A stretch of DNA of 64,000 bases from Xiphydria camelus (taxonomy: Eukaryota; Arthropoda; Insecta; Hymenoptera; Xiphydriidae), in contig OY783198.1 in the NCBI GenBank assembly GCA_963678675.1, forward strand, positions 8,262,012-8,326,011, in the 5' to 3' direction. The notes beneath the pieces were generated by a model that searched no databases, was not told where the DNA came from, and saw nothing but the letters and a program-made list of their open reading frames with translations. The translations under genes and the position numbers were made by a program. Position 1 is the first letter of the stretch, and every line of letters begins with the position of its first letter. This document shows, piece after piece, positions 42,560-55,690 of the stretch.

Positions 42560-44680
42560 CTTGAAATATAAAAGCGCGCGCACTGGGGGAGATTCCCCTT
42601 TCCTTCTCTCTTCGTCGTTCTTTGATATACGTGGCGTGGCGTCCTGGGTCTCCGCACGTATTTTTGTGTCTGTACCTATAATCTCTTTTTTCCGCCGCGT
42701 TACATAACAGTTCTGGCAACGCGTCCATTGAGACGATTATGGACGGAGGTGCCGGTGTCATCGATGCGTAGTCGCGACCTTTGTATCTCATAGATAACGC
42801 GTGTTACCAAAAACCACTTGCATGCATTATGCATCCCTCTTGCCAATAAACAATTTTTATTTGGAAGATTTTTTCGTAAAATGACAAGTAACGGGAAAAA
42901 ATTGATTTCCCCTTGATAAATTTACACCCTGCACACAGAGGAAAAAGTCGCGTTTTAGGCCAGACGTGGCAGATGCGCGGTTCGACACGGCTGGAAAGCT
43001 GTGCGAATCCTGGGCGACTGCCAATATTATAACACGACTTTTATACCTCGCCGTCTCCCTTTCGGACGCGTTCCCACCCACATCCAGAAGAAACTGCGCA
43101 GTTTCAACGCGGGATGAAAATATAATAATGTCGGTAAAAATAACTCGCGTCCATATCGCCGCGCTATTACGTATATTCCTATACAGGATCGAGAATCGCG
43201 TGTCGCGGTACGACGCCAGGTCTAGACGTATTAACCGCACATTTTTAGTTGCTATAGATACATGCGAATCTTTGGATTTCTTCCGTGTCATCGCTTCTTT
43301 TGCTTGCACGTGCAAGGCAGAAAGACAGCGACTGCCAATGTGATTCACGCATCCGCTAATTCGTGCATATGTATTATCTCATGACGTAGACACGATGATC
43401 AATTACTGCGGTCGAAATGACATGCTCTTCCTGTGATTCATTGTCAGCTTGAACTTCGCTGTTGAGTGTGTAATAATTTTAAATAAATGAATTAATTAAA
43501 TACGGATCTACGAGGAAAATATATTTGATCGAATGTATTTTTGTTCGTAGGAATTTTTTCTAGAAAAAGTAACTTGTATTTATGAATCGCATCTAGCATT
43601 TTGCGCTGGTTTAAGGAGATGTGAGACAAAACTTTTTTTCCTGGATATTTTCCTCTTCCAAGACGTCAAAAATAGAATAAGGGTAGGATAAAAATTCAAC
43701 GGAGAAAATTCTCCTTCGTTTAAAACCAGGTAACAACTTCCGCAGGACGATTTCCGCTGTGTTTCTCGGAAATGAAGCCAGTTGCAATGAGAAGTTTAAT
43801 AGAGAAGTTGCTTGATTCCGAGGGCTAAGCAACTTTTATAATTAAACTTTATTCGCATCGCGTCTCGTTTCAGAGAAGCTTTGTCGGCTGTCAAACTTTG
43901 CGAGGTTGTCTAACCTCCGCGAGATGAATGACTTGAGGATGATCCTAAACTTTTTGTTCGAGTTTTGTGCAAATGTATGTATATATAGGTGTGTACACGC
44001 GTAGAATAACTTTTCACGGGATTCTCCAAAGTTTGGGCACCGAAAACGCAGCACTTTAATAAGCTCTTACTCGTGCATGCATTCCATTAATTGTTTAAAC
44101 TCAAAGTTCGGTCTTATCATAATCTTTTCTCTTATCTCGGTTAGTTGACAAAAATTAGGAAATACTATTTGCATCTATGTGAAAAGTTTATAATAGAGGG
44201 TGTGGTACTTTGTGGTATTTCCGTGGCAGTATAGTTGCGTCGTTTTTCGTCAACAAATCAATTTAGAAACTTTTATACAGAATCATTGTTTGTAATGTAA
44301 GCGATTCTTCACGAAACTCAGAGGAACGAAGCTCCTCAATTTTTCGCGAGCGCGTAGTGTATTGTACACCAAGGGTTTCTTTTTCGAGGGGGCAGGAAAT
44401 TAATTTCACGTTGGCAGTATGGATACGAGATGCGATTCTATTTTTTTCTGGAGTTTGTTTATCGCTCGAAGAGAGCGTTTATTATTTTGGGAATCAATCT
44501 TATGTGTTCGTAAACGAAGTATGTACCTACCTCTACGTGCAAAAAAGTGGGAGCTTGCCAGAAGGTCAACAGGAACATCGTTATTCTTTAGCAGTTGTTC
44601 ATTTTACACGTGTCACCCATTTTCCGGGTGACTTTATATACTTCCACATTTCTTAGTCGACTCTATATGTACATTGCGGT
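42560..44680. other. Non-coding, no feature recognised
   Basis: Open frames at 42857-43348 on both strands overlap each other and lack splice or domain support. Confidence 0.35.
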
Positions 44681-45270
44681 CCTGATGCCAAAAGATCGAA
44701 TGCGCCAAAAAGTGCATTTATAAAGCCAAAAGGGTGTATAAACAATTCCTTTTCTTTACTCACTCAAATTTGCCTAAGTACGAATAAATAAAGTGAAAAA
44801 AAAAATTAGAAACTTAAAACCAAAAGGGCGCATGGAATATGGTCGATACGCCCTTTCAGCAATAAGCTTCTTAAAAATCACACAAACTAATGCCATAAGG
44901 GCGTATTGATTTTAGGCTTATACTTCTATGTATAATACATTGATACACCCAAATGTGGCAGTCGTTTTTCTAATTTTTAAGAAATCGCGTATTGATTTTA
45001 GGCTTATACTTCTATGTATAATACATTGATGCACCCTTATGGCATTCGTTTTCCTAATTCTTAAGAAACCTAATGCCAAAAGAACATATCGACCATATCC
45101 TCTATATCCTTTTGCTTTTAATTTTTCAAATTTTAATTTTACCAATTTTGGACTCTTTTTACGTACTTCTATCAGTTGTAAGAACACATTTTTTTATGAG
45201 CCCTTTTGGCTCTTACCATGCCAAAATGGTGTAAAGTGGCGTATACGACCTTTTGATGTTAGTGACGCGA
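44681..45270. mobile_element. MITE of the CGCGTCACTAATGCC family, with internal duplication
   Basis: Ends TCCTGATGCCAAAAG and CTTTTGATGTTAGTGACGCG. It contains an almost exact direct repeat at about 44908-44953 and 44993-45038 (GCGTATTGATTTTAGGCTTA onward). Confidence 0.75.
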
Positions 45271-46030
45271 TTTCTCATAGTATTTTTTAGTTGGCTTTTG
45301 CGTAGTATATCTCTGAATTTTTTTTTACGGAATAACCTCAAAGTCATACAGATCGACTAAAAGAAAAAGTCGAATCGAAAACTCTTTCGACGATAGGAAG
45401 TTCGAAAGGGAGAACGCAAAGTCACCGCCAATTTCCGAGACGACAGGGCGTTCGCTGTTAAAGACATACCCAGCTGCTCGACGTTTGGCTCGATTATTAT
45501 CCACGGATCGACCTTAATTCAATTCGGCGCGAGCCTTTGTTACTTTCACACGGCGCGGAGCGAATTGCTCGCGGTCAAGTGTACGAAGACACGTAGCGCG
45601 ACGAGTGCGGCGCGATACGAAGAATACGGGCAGGTGGAATTTGCGAGATAAACGATTTCTGAACTTTCTAGACGCCTCGGTTGCGCAACGACGAGTCGTG
45701 GGACCCACAGCGACATCCGAACCTCCTCTGCCATCGACACGCGGCGTGGAACAATGCGCGATACCGGGTATATCAGCAATAAACTTGGCATTGTGTGAAA
45801 CGTGATACGATAAATCTGAGTTCTCCCTCGTGACGCGAACGAGTTTCTTATCTGGGGAACGTAACGAGATTCGGTTGCATCGACTGTGATCGGTTTCTTC
45901 TTATCTGCGGATAAGTGTTATGTGACGAATTCGAGAGGAACCTTGGTGCAAACATTTTTCTAGTTTAGTAATTATGTCTATCTGAGCTAAAAACTATTGT
46001 AAAAATACAGCGATACCTTTATACCTCGTG

Positions 46031-46299
46031 CACCGAGAAAAGTAATTTAGTTAAAATGGCAAAACGCATCTGGTTAGAGTTTAGTTATTCTAACCAAAAT
46101 ACTAGTAAGTTGAACCAAATATTTAATTATTCTAACTACATGCTTAGCTATTATAACTAAGTACATGTCTAATCATTCTGACCAGAAAATGATCAGTCTA
46201 ACCAAACACACACATACGGAGGATCCATATTTTAGCAAACGAATTGGTTATGGTCTCCAGGATTTTGATTAAATTCGCCAGGTTCTTTTTCTCAGTGTG
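46031..46299. mobile_element. MITE with TTGGTTAGAATAACT sub-repeats, copy 1
   Basis: Ends CACCGAGAAAAGTAATTTAG and TCTTTTTCTCAGTGTG. The interior is a chain of AGTTATTCTAACCAAA-like units. Inverse orientation to the copies at 58041-58302 and 58433-58697. Confidence 0.8.
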
Positions 46300-46640
46300 G
46301 TCATCGCTGGAAATATATGTATATTGTAGATATATGACGGTAGGTAGACATATTCTGGATCCAGCTAGATATATCTAAGGCTACTTCTGGTATGTTTTAT
46401 TACTGAATTCATATCTGACTCAAACATGTGAAACATACCATGAAATTTTCAGTAGCATAGATTATAAGTAATTTAGTATTTTCGAAGCGACAAAAAACGC
46501 AGCCAAATGGCCTACCACTGCTGTTTTTCTTATCTATTTTGAAAAGTTAGATTTTCGCGGATACGTCATTTTGCACTTTAACAATCGGTATACCAACATA
46601 TACATATATGTGCATTCGTATACTCAAAATTACGATATAC

Positions 46641-46669
46641 GAAAGACATTACGTCTCGTAATGTCTTTC
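46641..46669. repeat. Perfect 13-bp hairpin
   Basis: GAAAGACATTACG, loop TCT, then the exact complement. Confidence 0.8.
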
Positions 46670-46978
46670 AAGTGTGTCTGAGCTACCCAATTCATTCTTT
46701 CTCGAATCTTTAGACAAATTGAATAGGAACGACGAGGCGAAAGAGCCTTTCTTATCAGCCAACGGGCGCGAGTAATATAATACAAGCGCAGGAAATTCGG
46801 TTTTCCCACTAATTTTTTTTATTGCAGATTCGAAAAATTTGGATACAACTATGTACCGCGTATTTTTTTAATTTTTCATTTTTGGCCTCATTTAAGCTGG
46901 AAAACGATATTTATAAATGCAACTACGTAATCGTGTTGTAAGACTATCTCTCTCGCACACGTTGCTCAACATAATTAT

Positions 46979-47039
46979 GTAAGTGCGTCTCTCTTGCGTT
47001 TCAGTAACGTCAAAATGTCGTAGAGAGAGACGCACTTAT
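46979..47039. repeat. Hairpin, 61 bp
   Basis: TAAGTGCGTCTCTCT and AGAGAGACGCACTTA pair around a ~27-base loop. Size is compatible with a small MITE or a hairpin RNA; nothing shows transcription. Confidence 0.6.
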
Positions 47040-49038
47040 AACTCAGCGAATAATTATTTGTTTGGACATCTTCTTTTCGTGTAATATTAAGTATGTAAGT
47101 ATATACAATACATTACAAATTGAATTTAAAAATATGAATATTTTTTTTATGATAAGAGCGACTTTTTACGTGTGTTTCCGTGTACGAGAAACGCGACGTG
47201 ATTCGGTCCGATGCACTGGCGAAATGCATACGTGTGCTGTATGTATCTACATACGCATACGCGTAAAGGGGCTACGCGAGAGAGATAAGATTTCGAGTAT
47301 GCCTCCCAGGCGCATCAATTAACGTCGCTTTGTCCACGTCAAGTTCAACGGCCAGAGTCGCGTATAAGTGTGATGCTCCCCTTATCTGTCGCCGACTTTA
47401 TCGAACGATAAGAGAGGCGGAGTTCGCGCTGACGCGGCGAGAGAAAATTTGCAGATGCGTCTGGTGCTTTCATGCCGTTCTGTCTCTCGAACGTATATGA
47501 ACGCCATTGGTAGAGCCTGTGGGTGTTTCATGAACCGAGGGCGGATCAGAGTGTTAATTAGAAGTCAAACCTGTCGGAGCAGTCGTGTTGTACGTTATAA
47601 TTGAAGACGGGAACGGCCGATTACTGTCGCGTATTATTTTAATCTGTGGGTGTTACAATCGAGTGGAATAACCAGTTGATAAAAATATTGACTGTTCGTC
47701 AATTCGTACGTATTCGTCGTATTCGTCATAATTATAATCAATTTTTTTTCATTTTCATTCTCGGAAGGTCGATCAATACGACGAGAGATTTTGTAAGTTT
47801 GAATAAATGTTTTAATTTTTTTTCGATATACTTTTTCAAAGGACAAAATGCTACATTTTTTACCAAAAAAACGTATATTCGCTCAATAGAATTAAACTAA
47901 TATTTATTTCATATTAATGAAAACTTATTTATTTGAAATAGGTAAATACATTCTCTTCTAAATTCATGTTTTCCTCACTATTCATTGATGTACCTATAGT
48001 CGAACGAAATGAATCCTTGGTCAATATATTTTCTGTGATTCGTTATAATAATTATTTTCCGTTTCGAAAGACCAATCACACAGTACTTTAGTAAGTACTT
48101 ATATACACGTAGATTGAAAAAAGCTACGTTCTCATGAACATATATTACCTTCCGATTGTATCAGTTCTATCGTATTTCTATCATCGCTGGTTGAACAACG
48201 ATTGTTTATAGACTTCTGGGTAATGAGTATCCGCAGGAGAGCCGGCGCTAAAATTAGAATCGTGTAATTACATCAGAACCGATTTCCCACTTCGTGGCCC
48301 TTGGCATTTTTGTTTCACCCCAGCACTCCCGATTTATCCGTTGCTACGGAAACTTACAATAGAAACAGGCTTGCCCTCGCATGCGTTCGATCAATTTGAG
48401 CGGTTCACGTGCCTTGCAATTTTGGGCGTACGTGCTATATATACAAATATATATGTATATCATTACGATCAATGCCTCGCGTCACGAAACGCACCTTTGG
48501 TCCCGGTTTTTTTGTCCTGTTGGTCGCCAGAGATTAGTTTCCGCGAATCGAACGTGGCGAGCTCATAAATATACAGAGTTTAACGGCAAAGGGGTTCAAT
48601 CAACATTGAGCTTTGCGTGTGCGCACGTGTCCTACGATACGGTGAGTCACAACCAGAAAAATGATTTACTCGTAGGAAGTATCTGGTAGAAAATGTATTT
48701 GCCGCAAATAGGAATTTACTCACGTCAGACGGAAGCGAACAAATGTTGCCCTAGGTTCATATTCAGTAGATGGATAGGTGGATGGTTTATTTCGCGTTTA
48801 ACCTTTGGCCTTTAGATGGATTATAAGTTCTTATTCATAATTTAAGAGGCTTGGGAAATGTCTACTTTTTTCAAATAGGTTTTTGTTATGTAATAAAACT
48901 GAGCAGCTAGAACAGGCTAACCACGTAATAAAGCGTCTACTTATTATAAATCCACCAATAAGCGATACGTATTTCGCTGTATGGAAAGTTGCGTTTATTC
49001 AGAAAGTTGACGAGAAAGATTTTTTTTTTGACTAAAAT
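47040..49038. other. Non-coding, no feature recognised
   Basis: AT-rich with short open frames only. Confidence 0.4.
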
Positions 49039-49039
49039 T

Positions 49040-49274
49040 ACACGGAGAAAATTGAATAGAAACGATTACCAGCCGGAATAGTAAATAGGTGACAGCTTCG
49101 ACAATATCGCGTTGAATGATCTACAGAATAGTAATCATCATTCTTCGAACGGTAATTATTACTATTCGGATGGTAATCATTACTATGCTGCAAATTTTTC
49201 AACGCGATATTGTCGAGGCTGTCGCCTATTTACTATTCTGGTTGGTGATCGTTACCATTAAATTTTCTCTGTGT
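49040..49274. mobile_element. Hairpin MITE, TIR ACACGGAGAAAATT
   Basis: Ends ACACGGAGAAAATTGAAT and ATTAAATTTTCTCTGTGTA. Inner arms GACAATATCGCGTTGAA and TTCAACGCGATATTGTC are exact inverses, and GGAATAGTAAATAGG is inverted as well. Confidence 0.9.
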
Positions 49275-49945
49275 ACGTCGAATTGAACACGCGGGATGAT
49301 AACTATGAAATCATCGTATTTTAAGGAGTCACTCGTAAAAAATGCTACATATAACGCGATACAAGCACGAAGTGTCGCGTTCGTACGAAGTAGAACCGAT
49401 AAGATATAGGTACGCGGTCCGATTTCGCGCGATAAAGCACGTGCAGCAGAGCTCGGAGCGCTCTCGACTATAATAATTAAAGATCGATGGAATTGGATCA
49501 ATCGATCCCCGGGTTCAGTCCTGCCCTCTCCTTACCGCCTGCATTATCACGGGTACGTTATTGCGCGTTAATTTCACCATCGACAGACACTGGACGGTTC
49601 AAATTCTATATAAATAATGTGCAGTAACGGGGTATATATATCGAGTTTATTTTTATCTCCCATTTTTTTTTCTACGGTAAGGTTTATGCGAATGTTTCGT
49701 GTTCTAAGAAAAGAGAGACATCGGTAGAAAAAAATATACGTATTACCCCATATCTGACCTGTCATGCTCATGCTTCAAATATTTTCGTTGTTTTTTAATT
49801 ACTTTTACACAGTGATCCATGATCGGTAATAACGATCAGAGGGTATCAAAGTGTCTGGTACCATGCGATTTTTCACTATATTCTACATTTCTTAATTTTA
49901 GCAATTAAGGGGTATTTTTCTATTAAAACGTTGGCTGCCATATGA

Positions 49946-50184
49946 ATCACCGGTGATACATCATCTCTGGTTGCCTATGTTATAAAGATTCCTCTATTTT
50001 TATGAGTCACCCGTGATACCCAATTGGTTTGTGGGATATTTGGTTCACTACTATACCGATAGTGTAGCTACTTTCTCTCTTTTATCTGTACCATTTTTGG
50101 AGCCATTTGAAATAATGTTGTTCGATATCACTGGTGATACACATGGTCTATGCATAAACCTTTGTTGTGAATCACCCGTGATAC
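49946..50184 (+). repeat. Cluster of four TCACCSGTGATAC palindromic motifs
   Basis: ATCACCGGTGATAC (49946), GTCACCCGTGATAC (50006), ATCACTGGTGATAC (50127), ATCACCCGTGATAC (50171), all on the same strand. It abuts the hairpin MITE that starts at 50250. Function unknown. Confidence 0.75.
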
Positions 50185-50249
50185 ATATGATTCCCCAGAC
50201 TAGATTTTTCAAATTTGGCTTTGGTAGCCAACCAATGTATATATCGTGG

Positions 50250-50478
50250 GTATACTGCGAAAAGTGACCAAGTCAAAAATCAACTTGGTCACTTTTTACT
50301 GTATTAGGTACTATCAGTCCTATGGATTTGGTCATATATCCGCAGTGTCAAAATAAACTGAAAATATTTAAGAGTTTGTTTTGACACTACGGATATATGA
50401 CCAAGCCCATAGGACTGATAGTAATACAGTAAAAAGTGACCAAGTTGATTTTTGTCTTGGTCACTTTTCGCAGTATAC
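50250..50478. mobile_element. 229-bp hairpin MITE, TIR GTATACTGCGAAAAGTGACC
   Basis: Near-perfect arms: GTATACTGCGAAAAGTGACC and inverse, TACTATCAGTCCTATGG and inverse, TATATCCGCAGTGTCAAAA and inverse. Confidence 0.92.
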
Positions 50479-51650
50479 AATATATATATATACTTTTTGT
50501 CATGAAATTTCATGACATTCGTCTAATATACGCATGGCCCTCATCGCGATCAATCAATCGTAAGAGAATTTTCTTTCTCATTCGACTTCGCTCCTCTTCA
50601 ATAAAGAAAATAAAATTTTCCCTGACCCTCTCACAAACGATATACGCTACGAATATATATCGCTCGTGACGACGAAACCGACGATTATCACGGCTGAGTT
50701 AGCAACAGCGGAGCCGCCGAGACGCCGCATCGTTGTTATACACGATCGTCAAATATACCAGTCAGCAAACCTTGACGCGTATGCGCGCGATGTAGGTGTC
50801 ATTCACGCTTTAACGCGACGACAATGACGTAATGCACGTCGAGCCGACGCGACGTGTGCGTGACCGCACATAACCGCGATTACGTTAAGTCAGCTCGCGG
50901 AAAATTCTTTCCGTATAACTATACGACTCGTCTGCTGCTGCCTGGTACCGCGTAGGAAGCGATTGCCGCACGCGGGACACTTTGAACGAGAGATTCAAAT
51001 ATTGATTTACTTAATTGCACCGAATATTTGATGAATATAAGTAAACATTACGTAGAACGTGGCACAAGAGCAATCTCATAGAGTGCGTGCACTCAACAAA
51101 TGGAGTAATTAGTGATATTTCAAGTAGCTGTTATCCTTGGGAGCGACATAGCACAGAGTACAGTTTTTAACATCTTATTTTCAAACATACTAATCAATGA
51201 TCAATCAATTCTCATGCTTTCATTAACCAGGGCAAACGCCGCCGTAGCTAACGAGGGCATGATAATTAATTATTCATTCGCTGATATGTTTAAAAATGAC
51301 ACCTTAAAAAGTCACAAGCGACATAATCCGTGACGCCTTGAGTACATTGTAAATAATGTATCTTTAATTACAAGAATTGCGATCTCATACATTTGTATGG
51401 AATACATTAGTGGTACTATTGGCTGTGGAACATCTTGAATGTTGCTATGCATGTGAAATTAATCTTTATTTGACACAGTACCAGTTACAATGTACAACGG
51501 TACTCTGTTGTATATCGCTCCAGACAGCTTCCGCTGTATGAAATATCACTTTGTACAAAATTCTTTTTTCCGTGCAGGCACAGCTGAAAGTTCTGTATTC
51601 AAATCGATCCACCCATTTTTGTATGTTAAAATCAACCGATTCTTCGCGCA
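50479..51650. other. Non-coding, no feature recognised
   Basis: A CpG-rich patch lies at 50690-50960. No exon supported. Confidence 0.4.
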
Positions 51651-52003
51651 CGGAGAAAAAAAAAATATAGGTACGCGAGAGTCAATTAAACATTTTTTGA
51701 ATAGTCCTAAAAGCACAATTATTCGATTAGAATGAATATCGTTTGGACAAATGTTATTCATTTAGGGCCGGTTTTACCAACAGGTATAAAACGCGGTATA
51801 GCGCTATACTGAGAATACCCATAAGGCTTATTGCTGGTTATTCTCAGTATAGCGCTATACCGCGTTTATACCGTGTTGGTAAAACCGGTCCTTAATTGAA
51901 TATTATTTCGAGCAAATCGATATTCATTCGAATCGAACAAATATGCTCTTAGAACTATCCATAAACACGTTTATTTTGATCAAACAAATTTTTTTCTCAA
52001 TGT
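51651..52003. mobile_element. MITE, TIR CACGGAGAAAAAAAAAATA, split by nested MITE
   Basis: Arms carry TGAATAGTCCTAAAAGCA and, inverted, TGCTCTTAGAACTATCCA. Ends CACGGAGAAAAAAAA and TTTTTTTCTCAATGTG. Related to 61320-61530. Confidence 0.7.
51764..51893. mobile_element. 130-bp hairpin MITE, TIR AGGGCCGGTTTTACCAACA
   Basis: Ends AGGGCCGGTTTTACCAACA and TGTTGGTAAAACCGGTCCTT. Inner TATAGCGCTATACTGAGAAT and its inverse are exact. Nested in 51651-52003. Confidence 0.92.
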
Positions 52004-52859
52004 GTTAATTAAAAAATGTTTTCTATTCAAATTAATACTAACAATTTTAAAATTAGCACGAAGCATGTTAAATTAACACAAAGAATCTGTTAATTTTAAT
52101 CGTACAACAATAAGCGGACCAATTCAAACACAAAATTTCCAACAATGTGGACCTCTCCTGAAAAAATTTAACATGAATACAAATACCGGAATGATCATTT
52201 CGATTTAATTAAAAATGCATTACTCTATCAGAGAAACAAGTGGTTCAAATGCGGAGTTACGAAAGGAGAAATATTTTACTAAATCCATTCCCATTCCACG
52301 CAAATGATCAATAATAGCAGTTGTACATTCCGCGCTGTTAACCCAACGGCTTCCGAAGCGTCAATAATTCGCTCGCTTCGCGGGCACACCTTTCATTTGG
52401 AAAAGTGCGTAATTTATACCGAGTCAGTCTTTCGCTATAAACGTTTGACCCGGCCGTTTTAAAACACCCCCCGAGGTCCTACGCGGCTCAGGGATTTCTA
52501 TTTAACGAAGGACGACCGGTAATTCGCCGTCGAATCGATCCCCGAGGACGGAAAGGACGCCCGGGATGATTTTTTGCCAAACGAACGTCTGCCTCCTATC
52601 AATTCGACCGCTGCCGGAGGTAGAGGACGAACACCACGCGTAACCTCGAGGGTCGTGCCGAAGGAAATGCGCCGTATACGAGCGGTCCCTCATGCGTAAT
52701 TCATGCTACGAGCCAAGCACCTATAATTAAAAGCGCGTACTACGGGGGAGGTGATCCGCGCGTCCTCATCTTCGTCGTCCCGATTAATTCGAGAAGGTCC
52801 GACGTTCGATCGAATACCAATGGCAATTTTACGCGACGAGATCGATCGGCGGCGTACCC
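52004..52859. other. Non-coding, no feature recognised
   Basis: Mixed AT-rich and CpG-rich (52440-52860) sequence. No exon supported. Confidence 0.4.
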
Positions 52860-53068
52860 ACGGTGTCAAGCGGACAGGGAATTCTGGAAAACCTGGAATT
52901 ATCAGGGAATTATATGGATCAGGGAAAAGTCAGGGAGAATAAAGAATTGTCTGGAATCCCTCGAAAATACTCAAACCTCACAAATAGCTTGACTTCTATT
53001 CTGTTAGTTTTGAAGAATTTATATATCTAGACACATCTAAAAAAGATGTATGTGAACATATTATATAT

Positions 53069-53641
53069 CAGGCTTCATATAGCCCCTATTTATTTGATTT
53101 TAAGGGAAATAAGGGAAATTTTGACAAAAAAGGGGATAATTTTGTTCAAAAAAAGGAGATCTTCCAGAAATTAGAAAGGTGCAGTGGTTTATAAAAATAA
53201 TAATTCTTAAGATATACAACGAAACATCAATATTTATTAAGTGAATATTTTTGTAACTCAAAAATGTATACCTTATGTTATACAATTTAAATCTGAGTAT
53301 TACAATCTGATTTAAAGAAACGGGACTATTTGTCAAAAATATGTAGTTTCCAATAAGAAACATTAATTGAACCAGGTGTTTATATTTTTAACGAATATTG
53401 ATGCAGGTAGATAGAATAGGGTTTCTAGTACCATTTTAGCAAAAAAATGACTATTTCCACCCTTTCACGTAATCCGAAACTACGAAAAGACAAACTCAAA
53501 CGAAAAACTGAATAATAGGTGGTTTTGGGGGAAAAATATCGAATTATAGAGGGAAATGGGAATTGTGAGTTTTAGGATGAAAAGGGGGAAACTTGAAAAA
53601 ATAGAGGAGTAAAGGGGAATAGGGGACACATTGCGAAGCCT
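53069..53641. mobile_element. CAGGCTTCACA family MITE, copy C
   Basis: Begins CAGGCTTCATATAGCCCC, ends GGACACATTGCGAAGCCT; orientation as copy A. It is inserted in the repeat 52860-54838. Confidence 0.85.
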
Positions 53642-53681
53642 AGTATATGTATGTATCTAATTGTAAGTCCTTTCTTGTTCT

Positions 53682-53919
53682 AAAGCCTCGTGTCCACTTG
53701 GAAGTGACTTGCGACAGTTTTTGCTAGAGCAACTTGCGGAGTTGCGTATACACTTGAATCAAAATTCCCGCAAGTTTACTGTCGCAAGTCGTAGCAATTT
53801 CTCTCGGAGCAAACACTTGCATGTGCGTTGCAACAGTCGCCGTTTAGTGTCACACCTAGAACCGCTGGCTTCGGGCACACTATATGCCCGTGCGCGGGCT
53901 ACGGAGGGTTAAATCGCTG

Positions 53920-53976
<57 letters not shown>

Positions 53977-54608
53977 GACTGATTCAAAAAAAGCTTTTTT
54001 AATTAATTCTCTTGGTGGGCACTTAAAACGTTAATATTTAATGTAACTTTGAATATGTCGCCGGGTGCACATCTACACATTCTCACTCAATATTTAGGGG
54101 TGTCTCAATCGCTTTTTCTGATTTCCATTTGAATAACATGGTGAAATTGTTGAATCATTGGTTTAGTGCTAATTCCTTCTACGGTAAAAAAATTTCCCTG
54201 TGAAAAATTAGAAATATTGAGAGTTTTAGGTGTAATTGACGTAAAGAAATATTATTTTTAATTAATAAATAAAATTAAATGATAATTATGGGGGAATAAA
54301 TTGTGCAATTGATCGTCGTTTCATGTAGGCTCGTTCAAAGAACTGTCGCTCTATGAAAACGTAACGTAATGTCATAGTGAAGCACTAACTTGCGACAGAA
54401 CTTTCAACTAGGCCCGAAAGCGTATATAGAGCGCAATTTTGCTCCAGCAAGTAGCACGTGTCTACTTACAAGCCCGGACAGGTCGCAAGCACTTCCGCTG
54501 AGAGCAGAAGTTTGCAGCAAGTCGACTTGCAGCGCTGTTTACACATGTTGCAAGCGCTGTCTGACAGCCAAACTTGCGCAATTTCTTGCATGTGGACACG
54601 AGGCTTTA
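53682..54608. mobile_element. 927-bp MITE, TIR AAAGCCTCGTGTCCACTTG
   Basis: Ends AAAGCCTCGTGTCCACTTG and CATGTGGACACGAGGCTTT; CTTGCGACAG and GCAAGT words recur in both arms. Comparison with the empty site in 33951-34640 suggests a 3-base TTA/TAA target duplication, as in PIF/Harbinger elements. It carries a (CT)n tract. Confidence 0.85.
53932..53975. repeat. (CT)n microsatellite
   Basis: Twenty-two CT units inside the MITE 53682-54608. Confidence 0.95.
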
Positions 54609-55455
54609 AAGAGACCATGTGATTTCAAAAAATTAAATTATTTCAATAGTTATTTCTCAGTTTTCATAACCCGTTCTATTATTTAATTTGTTCATTCGAC
54701 GAAAAATGATTGATTCTTTAGTAACACTACGCTTTACACTAGATCTGTACCCATAGCGGTCGGAGAAATTTGGCTATTTCAGACTGGAAAACCTGGGAAA
54801 AAATCACGGAATTTCTTTCTCACATTTTGCTAGACACCGTGGTACGGGGTTCCACGTGCGAATACATAGTATCGCCTCGATCGCCGCACGCGTGCTTCCT
54901 TTCTTTTCCCGGCGGTATAACGAGACTCGCGCGGCCGGTTCTCCCGCCGTCACGTGGTATATACATATATCTAGGTCTCCTCGCATCCTTCGCCGCTCTG
55001 GAGACGGAAGATTCCAGCGTGTGTGTGTGTATCGATCCCCCGACACGCGTTCCTCGTTGCGTCTCCGTCGACGAGGTCGTGGCACGGCTCTTTTTCCTCC
55101 GTGGCTCCTTCCGCGCCAGTAACTCGTTTGGCGAAGCGGTAAACGATTAGTAATAGTCTGTGCGAAGGAAGGACGGATATCCGTGGCTCGCCAAGCCGGT
55201 TACCGAAGGATTTATTATTGTTCCCCTGTATGGCGCTAGAGCGGTTTGAAAATTCTCTAGAGCGGGCATTGTATTCAGATCGGAAAAACGATGTCGATTG
55301 TCCTAACGTCGGTTAAAAGCGCCTTGGGAGTCACGCACTCTCGTGGTGAATTTGGAACTGTACATAGGGTCGCTAGAATTTTCTTGACTAATTTCGTCAT
55401 AATTAAAACAAAAATCATGGAGTGAATGCTGTTTTCATATACGGGGTGAGGCATT

Positions 55456-55690
55456 TAAATTGAGACACACATGCGTGTCCGTAAAAGAATATACACGCAT
55501 TTTAGAAAAAAATGTTTCTTATAAAAGTTATTTGCGTTAGAAGGGGAAAGAGAACTGTATACCTAATTATTTTTCATTTAGTAGATATTCTTAAGGCCAT
55601 TGTAAGGTCAACGCTTTTTCTTCAAAGCAAATAACTTTTACATTTTTCTAAAATGCGTCATTTTACAGATATTTATGTGTCTCAATTTAA
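55456..55690. mobile_element. MITE, TIR TTAAATTGAGACACA
   Basis: Arms TTAAATTGAGACACACATGC and ATGTGTCTCAATTTAATAAG, with inner ATGCGTCATTTTACAG / CATTTTAGAAAAAAATG and GTTATTTGC both inverted. Confidence 0.75.

Larger units (their letters stand above)
52860..54838 (-). repeat. Interspersed repeat, copy 2 (contains two MITEs)
   Basis: Inverted copy of 33951-34640, expanded by the CAGGCTTC MITE at 53069-53641 and the 0.93-kb MITE at 53682-54608. Sites empty in one copy are filled in the other. Confidence 0.8.

Noticed and set aside
42857..43348. 163-codon minus-strand open frame
   Set aside because: Overlaps a 125-codon plus-strand frame; amino-acid make-up is not protein-like and there is no homology I recognise.
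49946..50184. CRISPR-like array
   Set aside because: Four 14-base palindromic words with unequal spacing in an insect genome; no cas genes, repeats too short.
54770..55150. 126-codon open frame
   Set aside because: Begins inside an interspersed repeat and has open frames on both strands. No protein features.
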